Of a stretch of 64,000 nucleotides of DNA, positions 51,164 through 58,824 are shown piece by piece; position 1 is the first letter of the stretch, and every line of letters begins with the position of its first letter. Origin of the DNA: Manganitrophus sp963718695 (lineage in GTDB: Bacteria; Nitrospirota; Nitrospiria; SBBL01; Manganitrophaceae); assembly GCA_963718695.1 (NCBI GenBank), contig OY970371.1:1240001-1304000 (forward strand), given 5' to 3'. Made by a program: the position numbers and the translations under genes. The notes beneath the pieces were generated by a model. It was not told the DNA's origin, did not search any database, and worked only from the letters and a program-made list of their open reading frames with translations.

Positions 51164-52573
51164 ATGACACCCAAGGAAGTACTAGAGTATGCCAAAAAGC
51201 ACAAGGCGGAGATGGTCGATTTTAAATTCGTCGACTTCCCCGGCATGTGGCAGCATTTTGCTGTCCCCATGATTGAGTTTACCGAGAAGACATTCGAAGA
51301 GGGCTCCGGTTTTGATGCCTCGAGCATCCGAGGCTGGCAGGCGATCAACGACAGCGATATGCTCGCCGTTCCCGATCCCAATACGGCGATCATGGATCCC
51401 TTTACCAAGATCCCGACCCTCTCGGTCGTCTGCAATATCCAAGATCCGATCCGCAATGAGCCTTATCCCAGAGATCCACGCTACATCGCGCAAAAAGCCG
51501 AAGCCTATCTGAAAGGCTCTGGAATCGGCGATACCGCCTTTTTCGGTCCGGAAGCCGAGTTCTTCATCTTCGACAACATCCGGTTCGATCAGAACATGAA
51601 CTCCGGCTATTATTTCATCGAATCGGAAGAGGGGATCTGGAACGCCGGAAAAGAGGGCGCCAACCTCGGGTACAAGCCGCGCAACAAAGAAGGCTATTTC
51701 CCCGTTTCTCCGATCGATAGCCAGGAAGACATCCGGGCCGAGATGGTGCGGGAGATGGAAAAGGCCGGCATTCATGTTGAAAAGCAGCATCATGAGGTTG
51801 CGACCGCCGGTCAGGCCGAGATCGATATGCGGTTCGACTCGATGACCAAAATGGCCGATAAGCTCATGCTCTACAAGTATATCGTAAAGAATGTCGCGAA
51901 GCGTTACGGCAAAACGGTCACCTTCATGCCGAAGCCGCTCTTCGGCGACAACGGTTCCGGAATGCATACCCATCAGAGCATCTGGAAGAAGGGAAAGCCG
52001 CTTTTCGCAGGGGATGAATATGCCGGCATCAGCAAGATGTGCCTCTACTATATCGGCGGTATCTTGAAGCATGCACATGCCTTGGCGGCATTGACCAATC
52101 CGACGACCAACTCCTACAAGCGGTTGACCCCCGGCTATGAAGCCCCCGTCAATCTCGCTTATTCCAGCCGGAACCGGAGCGCGTCGATCCGTATCCCGAT
52201 GTACTCAAGCAATCCCAAGGCGAAGCGGATCGAGGTTCGGTTCCCCGACCCCACCTGCAATCCCTATCTGGCCTTCAGCGCCATGTTGATGGCGGGACTC
52301 GATGGAATTGAGAATAAGATCGATCCGGGAGAAGCGATCGATAAGAACCTCTACGAGCTTGAAGCGAAGGAAGCGGCCCAAGTCCGCAAGATGCCGGGCA
52401 GTCTTGACGAAGCGCTGGCGGCCCTTGAAGCGGATCATGCCTTCTTGCTCAAAGGGGATGTCTTCAGCGAGGACATTCTACAGACCTGGATGGAATATAA
52501 GAAGAGCAAAGAGATCGATCCGATGCGGCTGCGGCCTCATCCGTATGAGTTCTTCCTCTACTACGATCTTTAA
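51164..52573 (+). CDS. glnA: Glutamine synthetase type I
   Basis: 469 aa, the GSI length. Motifs: FGPEAEFFIFD, GDNGSGMHTHQSIWK, NPTTNSYKRLTPGYEAPV, NRSASIRIP and RVEVRFPDPTCNPYLAFSAML-type core. The adenylylation site is preserved as NLYELEAKE, where Tyr397 is at the position modified by GlnE in enterobacteria, so the enzyme is probably controlled by adenylylation. It makes glutamine from glutamate and ammonia. Ribosome site GGAAAGGAGAAG precedes the ATG. Probably co-transcribed with nadE. Confidence 0.94.
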   Translation: MTPKEVLEYAKKHKAEMVDFKFVDFPGMWQHFAVPMIEFTEKTFEEGSGFDASSIRGWQAINDSDMLAVPDPNTAIMDPFTKIPTLSVVCNIQDPIRNEPYPRDPRYIAQKAEAYLKGSGIGDTAFFGPEAEFFIFDNIRFDQNMNSGYYFIESEEGIWNAGKEGANLGYKPRNKEGYFPVSPIDSQEDIRAEMVREMEKAGIHVEKQHHEVATAGQAEIDMRFDSMTKMADKLMLYKYIVKNVAKRYGKTVTFMPKPLFGDNGSGMHTHQSIWKKGKPLFAGDEYAGISKMCLYYIGGILKHAHALAALTNPTTNSYKRLTPGYEAPVNLAYSSRNRSASIRIPMYSSNPKAKRIEVRFPDPTCNPYLAFSAMLMAGLDGIENKIDPGEAIDKNLYELEAKEAAQVRKMPGSLDEALAALEADHAFLLKGDVFSEDILQTWMEYKKSKEIDPMRLRPHPYEFFLYYDL

Positions 52574-52590
52574 AATCAAGCTCCATGCAA

Positions 52591-52628
52591 AAAAGGGCCT
52601 GTCCTCACCGGACAGGCCCTTTTTTTAT
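52591..52628 (+). terminator. Rho-independent terminator after glnA
   Basis: AAAAGGGCCTGTCC (52591-52604) pairs with GGACAGGCCCTTTT (52610-52623), followed by a T-run. A strong, classic terminator. Confidence 0.92.
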
Positions 52629-52671
52629 ACGTTTCCGGCTTCGGTCCCGCTCTGAATATGAGCCGCGTGGT

Positions 52672-52700
52672 TTGACAAGACCCCGTGTTTCTTATATATT
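52672..52700 (+). promoter_or_regulatory. Sigma-70 promoter of the rib operon
   Basis: TTGACA (52672-52677), 17-nt spacer, TATATT (52695-52700), about 50 nt before the ribBA start. There is not enough leader for an FMN riboswitch and none is visible. Confidence 0.7.
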
Positions 52701-52749
52701 TACATTCGATCCGGCCTGTTTAACTTTTTCTCAAAGGGCACAAAGAGTT

Positions 52750-53952
52750 ATGAAGTTCCACACCATCGAAGAAGCGATTGCCGACATCAAAAAAGGGAAG
52801 ATGATCATTCTCAGCGACGATGAGGATCGGGAGAATGAAGGGGATCTCGTCATCGCTGCGGAGAAGGTCACCCCCGAAGTAATCAATTTTATGGCGAAGT
52901 ATGGCCGGGGCTTGGTCTGCCTGACATTGACGGAGGAGCGGACCGAGCAACTTCAGCTGGCTCCCATGACGCAGGAGAACACCTCTTCATTCGGAACGGC
53001 CTTCACCATCTCAATCGACGCCCGGAAGGACGTCAGCACCGGCATCTCGGCAAAAGATCGCGCCATTACCATCTTAACCGCCATCCATCCTGACACGAAG
53101 CCCGGCGATCTCGTGCGGCCCGGCCACATCTTTCCGATCCGCGCCCAAAAGGGAGGGGTGTTGAAGCGAGCCGGTCAGACCGAAGGTTCGGTCGACTTGG
53201 CGCGGCTGGCCGGCCTCGATCCGGCCGGAGTGATCTGTGAGATCATGAATGAAGATGGAACGATGGCCCGTCTCCCTGATCTGATCGAGTTCGGCAAGCA
53301 GCATGATTTGAAATTGGTGACGATCAAAGATCTCATCGAGTATCGAATGAAGCGGGAGTCGCTGGTGCACCGTGTCAGTGAGGCGCGGCTTCCGACCGAG
53401 TACGGCGATTTTAGTGCGGTCGTCTATCAAAATGAGATCGATCATGAGGTGCATCTCGCCTTGGTGAAAGGGGAGATCGAGGGAAGCAAGCCGATCTTGG
53501 TTCGCGTCCACTCCGGCTGTGTTACCGGGGATATCTTCGGATCGAAACGATGTGATTGCGGCGAACAACTTCATGCAGCGATGGCCCGGATCGAAAAGGA
53601 AGGAAACGGCGTCCTCCTCTACCTCAACCAAGAGGGTCGAGGGATCGGTTTGGTCAACAAGCTGAAAGCGTATCGATTGCAGGACGGGGGAAAGGACACC
53701 GTACAGGCCAACCTCGAACTCGGCTTCAAGGCCGATCTCAGAGATTATGGAATCGGCGCGCAGATTTTGGTCGACTTGGGGCTTCGGAAAATTCGACTGA
53801 TGACCAATAATCCGCGCAAGATCGTCGGCATCGAGGGTTACAGTCTGGAAGTGGTCGAGCGGGTTCCCATCGAGATCGCGCCGCATGAGAAGAATGTCCA
53901 TTATCTTCGAACCAAGAAGAATAAACTTGGACATATGCTTGACAATGTCTAA
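52750..53952 (+). CDS. ribBA: Bifunctional DHBP synthase / GTP cyclohydrolase II
   Basis: 400 aa from the ATG at 52750; the frame upstream to 52585 covers a terminator and promoter and is not coding. The RibB half has MIILSDDEDRENEGDLVIAAE, STGISAKDRAITI and HIFPIRAQKGGVLKRAGQTE. The RibA half has VRVHSGCVTGDIFGSKRCDCGEQL (zinc-binding cysteines), LYLNQEGRGIGLVNKL and TNNPRKIVGIEGY. It supplies both precursors of the riboflavin pathway: 3,4-dihydroxybutanone-4-phosphate and diaminopyrimidinone. It overlaps ribH by 8 nt. Confidence 0.94.
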   Translation: MKFHTIEEAIADIKKGKMIILSDDEDRENEGDLVIAAEKVTPEVINFMAKYGRGLVCLTLTEERTEQLQLAPMTQENTSSFGTAFTISIDARKDVSTGISAKDRAITILTAIHPDTKPGDLVRPGHIFPIRAQKGGVLKRAGQTEGSVDLARLAGLDPAGVICEIMNEDGTMARLPDLIEFGKQHDLKLVTIKDLIEYRMKRESLVHRVSEARLPTEYGDFSAVVYQNEIDHEVHLALVKGEIEGSKPILVRVHSGCVTGDIFGSKRCDCGEQLHAAMARIEKEGNGVLLYLNQEGRGIGLVNKLKAYRLQDGGKDTVQANLELGFKADLRDYGIGAQILVDLGLRKIRLMTNNPRKIVGIEGYSLEVVERVPIEIAPHEKNVHYLRTKKNKLGHMLDNV

Positions 53953-54523
53953 TGCGATGAAAAATGACGGAAAGCGGAAGGCGGGAGGCGGAAGGGGAAA
54001 AAGAAAAACGGTTTCTTCATTTCCTCCTTCGTCCTCCCGCCTCCCACTATTTTGGTCTCAAGTTCGGCAGTGGGAAGGAAAGACCCGCGGGGCTGGATTC
54101 CGTTTTGGGATCATCGTTAGCCGGTTTAACCAAACAATTACCGATCCGCTTTTAAGAGGGGCGCTCCGGGTTCTTGAGGAACAAGGGGCCCGGGCGGAAG
54201 ACGTTGAGGTCGTGAAAGTGCCGGGTGCATTTGAGATTCCCGGCGCGGCGAAGAAGTTGGGCCTCCTCGGCCGGTTTCAGGCTTTGATCTGTTTGGGGGC
54301 CGTGATTCAAGGGGAGACCCCGCACTTCCATTATATTTCTTCCGAGGTGAGTCGTGGCATCGGCCAACTCTCTCTTGAATTGGGGCTCCCGGTTATTTTC
54401 GGCGTATTGACCACGGACTCCATGGAGCAGGCGATCGCGCGATCGGGAAATGAGATCAACAAGGGAGCCGAGGCGGCGATGGCTGCTCTCGAGATGGCTC
54501 ACTTGTATCAAACATTAAAGTAA
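53945..54523 (+). CDS. ribH: 6,7-dimethyl-8-ribityllumazine synthase with N-terminal extension
   Basis: 192 aa from the ATG at 53945 (a second at 53957). The core matches lumazine synthase: FGIIVSRFNQTITDPLL, KVPGAFEIPGAAKKLG, ICLGAVIQGETPHFHYISSEV (catalytic His), GVLTTDSMEQAIARSG. It condenses the RibB and RibD-branch products to lumazine. The first about 55 residues are extra and unlike RibH; they are Arg/Gly/Ser-rich and contain an inverted DNA repeat (53980-53995 and 54026-54041), so the start may be wrong or a palindromic repeat has been inserted. Follows ribBA, before nusB. Confidence 0.88.
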   Translation: MSNAMKNDGKRKAGGGRGKRKTVSSFPPSSSRLPLFWSQVRQWEGKTRGAGFRFGIIVSRFNQTITDPLLRGALRVLEEQGARAEDVEVVKVPGAFEIPGAAKKLGLLGRFQALICLGAVIQGETPHFHYISSEVSRGIGQLSLELGLPVIFGVLTTDSMEQAIARSGNEINKGAEAAMAALEMAHLYQTLK

Positions 54524-54545
54524 GACTTAACCGGGTGTAAAAAAG

Positions 54546-54983
54546 ATGGGTTTTAGACGGAAGGCCAGAGAGCTGGCCCTTCAATTGCTTTTTCAAATCG
54601 ATTTTACGGGAGATCGCATCGAGATTCCCCCCTCCTTCTGGACCGAAAACGAGTCGCTTCCTCAGGTGAAAGCGTTCACCGAAATTCTGGTGCAAGGGGT
54701 TTTGAAACATCTCTCCGAGATCGATCCGATCATTGAAAAATATACCCAGCATTGGTCGCGCGACCGGATGGCCGCGATCGACCGAAACATACTGCGATTC
54801 GCAATCTTTGAGCTTCTCTATTTAAAAGAGATTCCGCCCAAGGTCACGATTAATGAGGCGATCGAAATTGCAAAGAAGTATGGAAGCGAGGATTCCGGGG
54901 CATTCGTCAATGGAATTCTCGACCGTATCCATCGCGATGAAGCGACGTTCGGTTTGACCGACCTGAAGCACGGGGCCATGTAA
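54546..54983 (+). CDS. nusB: Transcription antitermination protein NusB
   Basis: 145 aa. NusB pattern: RRKARELALQLLFQID, FTEILVQGVLKHLSEIDPIIEKY, WSRDRMAAIDRNILRFAIFELLY and PPKVTINEAIEIAKKYGSEDSGAFVNGILDRI. It binds boxA RNA with NusE (S10) in rRNA antitermination. The ribH-nusB order is common in bacteria. Confidence 0.93.
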   Translation: MGFRRKARELALQLLFQIDFTGDRIEIPPSFWTENESLPQVKAFTEILVQGVLKHLSEIDPIIEKYTQHWSRDRMAAIDRNILRFAIFELLYLKEIPPKVTINEAIEIAKKYGSEDSGAFVNGILDRIHRDEATFGLTDLKHGAM

Positions 54984-55068
54984 CGATTCCGGTGGTTCCC
55001 CAACCGTCGGTTTGGAACTCCTGAACGGATTACGTTGGTTCGGTGGGCGGCGACAACGGGAGTGAACA

Positions 55069-55614
55069 GTGCGGGTTGGTATCTTCTCTGGGAAGCTGAC
55101 GAAGCTGCATGCGGAGGTTTTGGTCGTTACCTGCTTCGAGGATGTCCGGCCTTTGCGTGGGCTGGCCGGCGAGGTCGATTGGCTCTACGGCGGAATTTTC
55201 TCGAACCTTTTAATGCAGGGAAAAGTCACCGGCAAACTCGGTGAGATCCTCCTCTTAGCGACCCAACAGAAGATGCAGGTTCCCAAGGTTATTTTGGCGG
55301 GATTGGGCTCCAGCCGCTCTTATGAGGTCGCCGATTTCGGTCTAATTGCCCAGAGAATCGCCGGGTTGATGATGGGACTCCAGGCGCGCGAGTGCGCCGT
55401 GGAGTTAATGGCACCTCCTTCACGGTCACTCGATCCGGTTCCTTTGATGGAAACTTTTCTCAAGGGGATGGAAGAGACAAAAAAGCTGGAGCCGTTTGAT
55501 TTGACCTTTGTCGTCAAAGAAGGTGAAAAAGCAAGAGCCCTTCAACAGCGGATCAAAAATGGATCTTATGTTTGGAGCAATCCTTATTCATTAGCGAGAT
55601 CGGAACATGATTGA
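55069..55614 (+). CDS. Stand-alone M17 (leucyl aminopeptidase) N-terminal-domain-like protein
   Basis: 181 aa from a GTG at 55069 with a CGGGAG upstream. The opening VRVGIFSGKLTKLHAEVLVVTCFEDVRPL, DWLYGGIFSNLLMQGKVTG, LGEILLLATQQKMQVPKVILAGLGS and the later region resemble the non-catalytic N-terminal domain of M17 peptidases (PepA). The C-terminal metallopeptidase domain with the NTDAEGR motif is absent, so it is not an active peptidase; in PepA this domain contributes to hexamer formation and DNA binding. It overlaps purB by 8 nt. Confidence 0.65.
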   Translation: MRVGIFSGKLTKLHAEVLVVTCFEDVRPLRGLAGEVDWLYGGIFSNLLMQGKVTGKLGEILLLATQQKMQVPKVILAGLGSSRSYEVADFGLIAQRIAGLMMGLQARECAVELMAPPSRSLDPVPLMETFLKGMEETKKLEPFDLTFVVKEGEKARALQQRIKNGSYVWSNPYSLARSEHD

Positions 55615-56905
55615 ACGTTATAGCCGGCCGCAGATGTCGGCGATTTGGGAATCAAAAAATAAATATGAAACCTGGCTGAAGGTCGAACTTCTGGCTTGTG
55701 AAGCGATGGTCGAGCAGGGAGAGGTCCCGAAATCGGCGCTCAAGACCATTCGGTCCAAGGCGAAGATCGATCCGGGCCGGATCGATGAATTAGAAAAGGT
55801 CGTCAAACACGATGTGATCGCTTTTTTATCGTCGATTACGGAAAAGGTCGGCGAGGAGGGGCGCTATCTTCATATGGGGATGACCTCTTCCGATGTGCTC
55901 GATACCGCCTTGGCCGTCCAGATGCGCCAGGCGGCCGATATTTTGATCGAAGATCTTCAAGCCCTCCTGGAGGTGTTGAAGCAAAAGGCGGAAGAGCACA
56001 AAGAGACGGTCATGATCGGCCGCTCCCACGGGATCCATGGCGAGCCGATCACCTTCGGTCTGAAGATGGCCCTTTGGTATGAGGAGACGAAGCGAAATCT
56101 CCTCCGAATGCAGCAAGCCAAAGAGATCATCTCTTTTGGAAAAATCTCCGGAGCGATGGGGACGTTCGCTCATCTTCATCCTTCGGTCGAAACCTATGTT
56201 TGCGAAAAGCTCGGACTCCATCCGGAGCCGGTGTCGAATCAGATCGTCCAGAGGGACCGCCATGCCCAGTTTCTTCAGACATTGGCGTTGATCGCCGCAA
56301 GTCTGGACAAATTCGCCACGGAGATCCGCCACCTCCAGCGGACCGAAGTCTTGGAGGCGGAGGAGCCGTTTGAAAAAGGCCAAAAGGGCTCTTCCGCGAT
56401 GCCGCATAAGCGCAACCCGATCGGCTGCGAAAACATCTGCGGGCTGGCACGCGTCATCCGTTCTCACGCCCATGCCGCTTTGGAAAATGTACCGCTCTGG
56501 CATGAGCGGGATATCAGCCACTCCTCGGTGGAGCGGATCATCCTTCCCGACAGCACGGTCCTGCTCGATTTTATGCTGGCGCGCTTTACGAAGATCATGA
56601 GGGGGCTTTTCGTCTACCCGGAGAGAATGACTCGGAACCTGGAGCTCACGGGCGGGACGATCTATTCTCAAAAGGTTCTGTTATTATTAATCCAAAAAGG
56701 GATGAAAAGAGAGAAGGCTTACGAGATCGTTCAATCGGCCGCCATGGAGGTGTTTAGTAAAGGGGGATCGTTTAAGAAGGCGATTCTTTCGCACCCCGAT
56801 CTTTCAAAACGGTTGAGCATCAAGGAGATCGAGGCCTGTTTCGATCCGCGGCAGTTCGTCAGCCATATTGAAACGATATACAAACGGGTATTCAGCAAGG
56901 CGTAG
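55607..56905 (+). CDS. purB: Adenylosuccinate lyase
   Basis: 432 aa. Lyase-family motifs: HMGMTSSDVLDTALAVQM, MIGRSHGIHGEPITFGLK (catalytic His region), KISGAMGTFAHLHP, and the signature GSSAMPHKRNPIGCENI (flexible loop with the catalytic Ser), DISHSSVERIILPDS. It catalyses two steps of purine synthesis, on SAICAR and on adenylosuccinate. Starts at an ATG overlapping the M17-like gene; purS follows. Confidence 0.93.
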   Translation: MIERYSRPQMSAIWESKNKYETWLKVELLACEAMVEQGEVPKSALKTIRSKAKIDPGRIDELEKVVKHDVIAFLSSITEKVGEEGRYLHMGMTSSDVLDTALAVQMRQAADILIEDLQALLEVLKQKAEEHKETVMIGRSHGIHGEPITFGLKMALWYEETKRNLLRMQQAKEIISFGKISGAMGTFAHLHPSVETYVCEKLGLHPEPVSNQIVQRDRHAQFLQTLALIAASLDKFATEIRHLQRTEVLEAEEPFEKGQKGSSAMPHKRNPIGCENICGLARVIRSHAHAALENVPLWHERDISHSSVERIILPDSTVLLDFMLARFTKIMRGLFVYPERMTRNLELTGGTIYSQKVLLLLIQKGMKREKAYEIVQSAAMEVFSKGGSFKKAILSHPDLSKRLSIKEIEACFDPRQFVSHIETIYKRVFSKA

Positions 56906-56950
56906 GCCGCCTCATCAAGGGGCGCATCGTTTATCGAGGTGGGATTAAAA

Positions 56951-57199
56951 ATGCGAGCAAGAATTTATATCACGTTGAAGAGCGGAATCCTCGATCCACA
57001 GGGAAAGGCGATCGAGCATGCCCTTTCCGTTCTCGGTTTCAAAGGGATTAAAGAGGCGCGGGTCGGCAAGTATATGGAGCTGGTTCTCGCTCCCGGTCCG
57101 GTCGAGCAAGCGGAAAAGAGCATCAAAGAGATGTGCGAAAAACTCCTTGCCAATACGGTGATCGAAACATACCGGTATGAACTGGATCCGAAGGAATAG
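56951..57199 (+). CDS. purS: PurS subunit of FGAM synthetase
   Basis: 82 aa from the ATG at 56951 (GAGGTGGG about 8 nt upstream; an upstream GTG in frame is less likely). It matches the PurS family: IYITLKSGILDPQGKAIEHALSVLGFKGIKEARVGKYMEL, ANTVIETYRYEL. PurS forms the PurSQL complex that makes formylglycinamidine ribonucleotide. purQ and purL are not in this window. Confidence 0.88.
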   Translation: MRARIYITLKSGILDPQGKAIEHALSVLGFKGIKEARVGKYMELVLAPGPVEQAEKSIKEMCEKLLANTVIETYRYELDPKE

Positions 57200-57209
57200 G
57201 TATTAACGC

Positions 57210-58397
57210 ATGAGCCTCGAAGGGCGACTGGAAGATCTCGGCCTGGCCGATATCTTCCAAATCATCAGCTTAAGCAAACGATCCGGGGTGTTGACCATCA
57301 TCCGGAAAGAGGGAACGGGCCGGCTTGTTTTCAACAGGGGAATGCTGATTTACGGCAGCTCCGACAGCGTCAGCCGGCTTGGTTATACCCTGGTGAAGAA
57401 GGGGTTGGTCACAACGGAGGAGCTTGAAAAGGCGCTGCGTCTTCAGAAAACGGGGGGAATGAAGCTGCCGGTGGGGGCGATTCTTGAAAAGACCGGTGCG
57501 ATTGCAAAGGGGGTGCTCGAGGAGGAGCTTCGGAATCATCTCGTCGAGGTTGTGCGCGATTTTCTGAATTGGGAGAGCGGGTCTTTTCACTTCGAGCTTG
57601 GAGATCCGGTCGCGAACGACTTGACGCTGGAGGAAGGCCTCAATCTTGATTTCTTGATGATGGAGGCAAGCCGGCGTCAGGACGAATACGAACGCAACCA
57701 GATGGAGCAGAACACCCTTCCCCCGAGCATGGAGAATACGGTTCGTTCCATTCCCAATGCGGTTCCGGCCGGCTCCTCTGCGGGGGGGTTCTCCGGCGCC
57801 GATCTGAGTTCCTCTCTTGAGAACAGTCAAGGATCTGCTCCCGGCATGCCTGAGAAATCGGTATACCGAAAAGATCTTGCGCTGCTGACTTCGATGATCG
57901 AGGAGCTCTCCGGACCGGCGAGCGGGAGCGAAATCACCCTTCTTGTGCTCCGGTTTGCAAGCGAGGTGATGAACCGTGCCATTATTTTTCTCGTCCGGAG
58001 CGAGGATATTTGGGGCTTGGGCCAGTTTGGTCTTCAGGTCAGAGACGAATCGGCCGATGAGAAGATACGGGAGGTCCGGATTCCTCTGAACGAGCCGTCC
58101 ATTTTTAGCGAAGTGATTGCGAAAAAGGGTAGTTATAGAGGGGACTTGGCCCAGGAGAAATGGCATCGTTATTTTCTCGACCAGATCGGAGGGGGGTGGC
58201 CGAAAGAGGTCTTCCTCACCCCATTGTTAAACGGCTCGGAAGTCATTGCCCTTCTTTATGGGGATAATCTTCCTGAACAGACGCCGATTGCGGAGACGGA
58301 GGGTCTGGAGGCGTTTGTGAGGGTCGCCGGTTTTGCTTTTGGAAAGGCGAAGCTGGAGCGAAAACTACAGGAAACAAAGCAAAAAGGATCGGTCTAA
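57210..58397 (+). CDS. DUF4388 (PATAN-type) regulatory protein
   Basis: 395 aa. The N-terminal about 150 residues are a DUF4388/PATAN domain: LEGRLEDLGLADIFQIISLSKRSGVLTI, GRLVFNRGMLIYGSSDS, LGYTLVKKGLVTTEELEKAL, VVRDFLNWESGSFHFE. The C-terminal half (about 225-390) resembles a degenerate GAF-like domain (LLVLRFASEVMNRAIIFLVRSEDIWGLGQFG, LTPLLNGSEVIALLYGDN). PATAN proteins occur in bacterial chemotaxis and gliding regulation. It starts the che gene cluster. Confidence 0.72.
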   Translation: MSLEGRLEDLGLADIFQIISLSKRSGVLTIIRKEGTGRLVFNRGMLIYGSSDSVSRLGYTLVKKGLVTTEELEKALRLQKTGGMKLPVGAILEKTGAIAKGVLEEELRNHLVEVVRDFLNWESGSFHFELGDPVANDLTLEEGLNLDFLMMEASRRQDEYERNQMEQNTLPPSMENTVRSIPNAVPAGSSAGGFSGADLSSSLENSQGSAPGMPEKSVYRKDLALLTSMIEELSGPASGSEITLLVLRFASEVMNRAIIFLVRSEDIWGLGQFGLQVRDESADEKIREVRIPLNEPSIFSEVIAKKGSYRGDLAQEKWHRYFLDQIGGGWPKEVFLTPLLNGSEVIALLYGDNLPEQTPIAETEGLEAFVRVAGFAFGKAKLERKLQETKQKGSV

Positions 58398-58441
58398 TCA
58401 GGCGATCGGTTTATCCGGGAAGAGATGGGGCTGGAGGGGAA

Positions 58442-58816
58442 GTGACTAAAAAGGTGCTTGTCGTGGATGATTCCGCAACCATGCGCTCGCTTCTGGTCTC
58501 GACCCTGGAGGAGATCGATGGAATTGAAACGGTTCAGGCGAGCAACGGCTTTGAGGCCCTGAAAGCGCTTCCAATGCAGTCCTTTGATCTGGTTTTGACC
58601 GACATCAACATGCCGGAAATCAACGGCCTGGAAATTGTCCACTTCATCAAGAACAATCAAACCTACCGAAATATTCCTCTCGTCATTATCTCAACGGAGC
58701 GTGGCCAAGCCGATATCCAGAAAGGCTTGGCGCTGGGCGCCCAGAAATATATCACGAAACCGTTCGACCCTGAACAGGTAAAGAAGACGGTGAAGGAGCT
58801 TCTGAACTTAAAATAG
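58442..58816 (+). CDS. CheY-type response regulator
   Basis: 124 aa from a GTG at 58442 (GGAGGGGA upstream). The single receiver domain has the acidic pocket VLVVDDSATMR, phospho-Asp in LVLTDINMPEING (Asp about 54), the Thr/Ser position IISTERG and KYITKPFDPEQ (Lys). No output domain, so it is a CheY-like messenger acting with the CheA 9 nt downstream. Confidence 0.9.
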   Translation: MTKKVLVVDDSATMRSLLVSTLEEIDGIETVQASNGFEALKALPMQSFDLVLTDINMPEINGLEIVHFIKNNQTYRNIPLVIISTERGQADIQKGLALGAQKYITKPFDPEQVKKTVKELLNLK

Positions 58817-58824
58817 GAAGAAGC

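Noticed and set aside
52624..52750. Possible FMN riboswitch before ribBA.
   Set aside because: Only about 50 nt lie between the promoter and the ATG, and none of the conserved RFN-element helices are visible.
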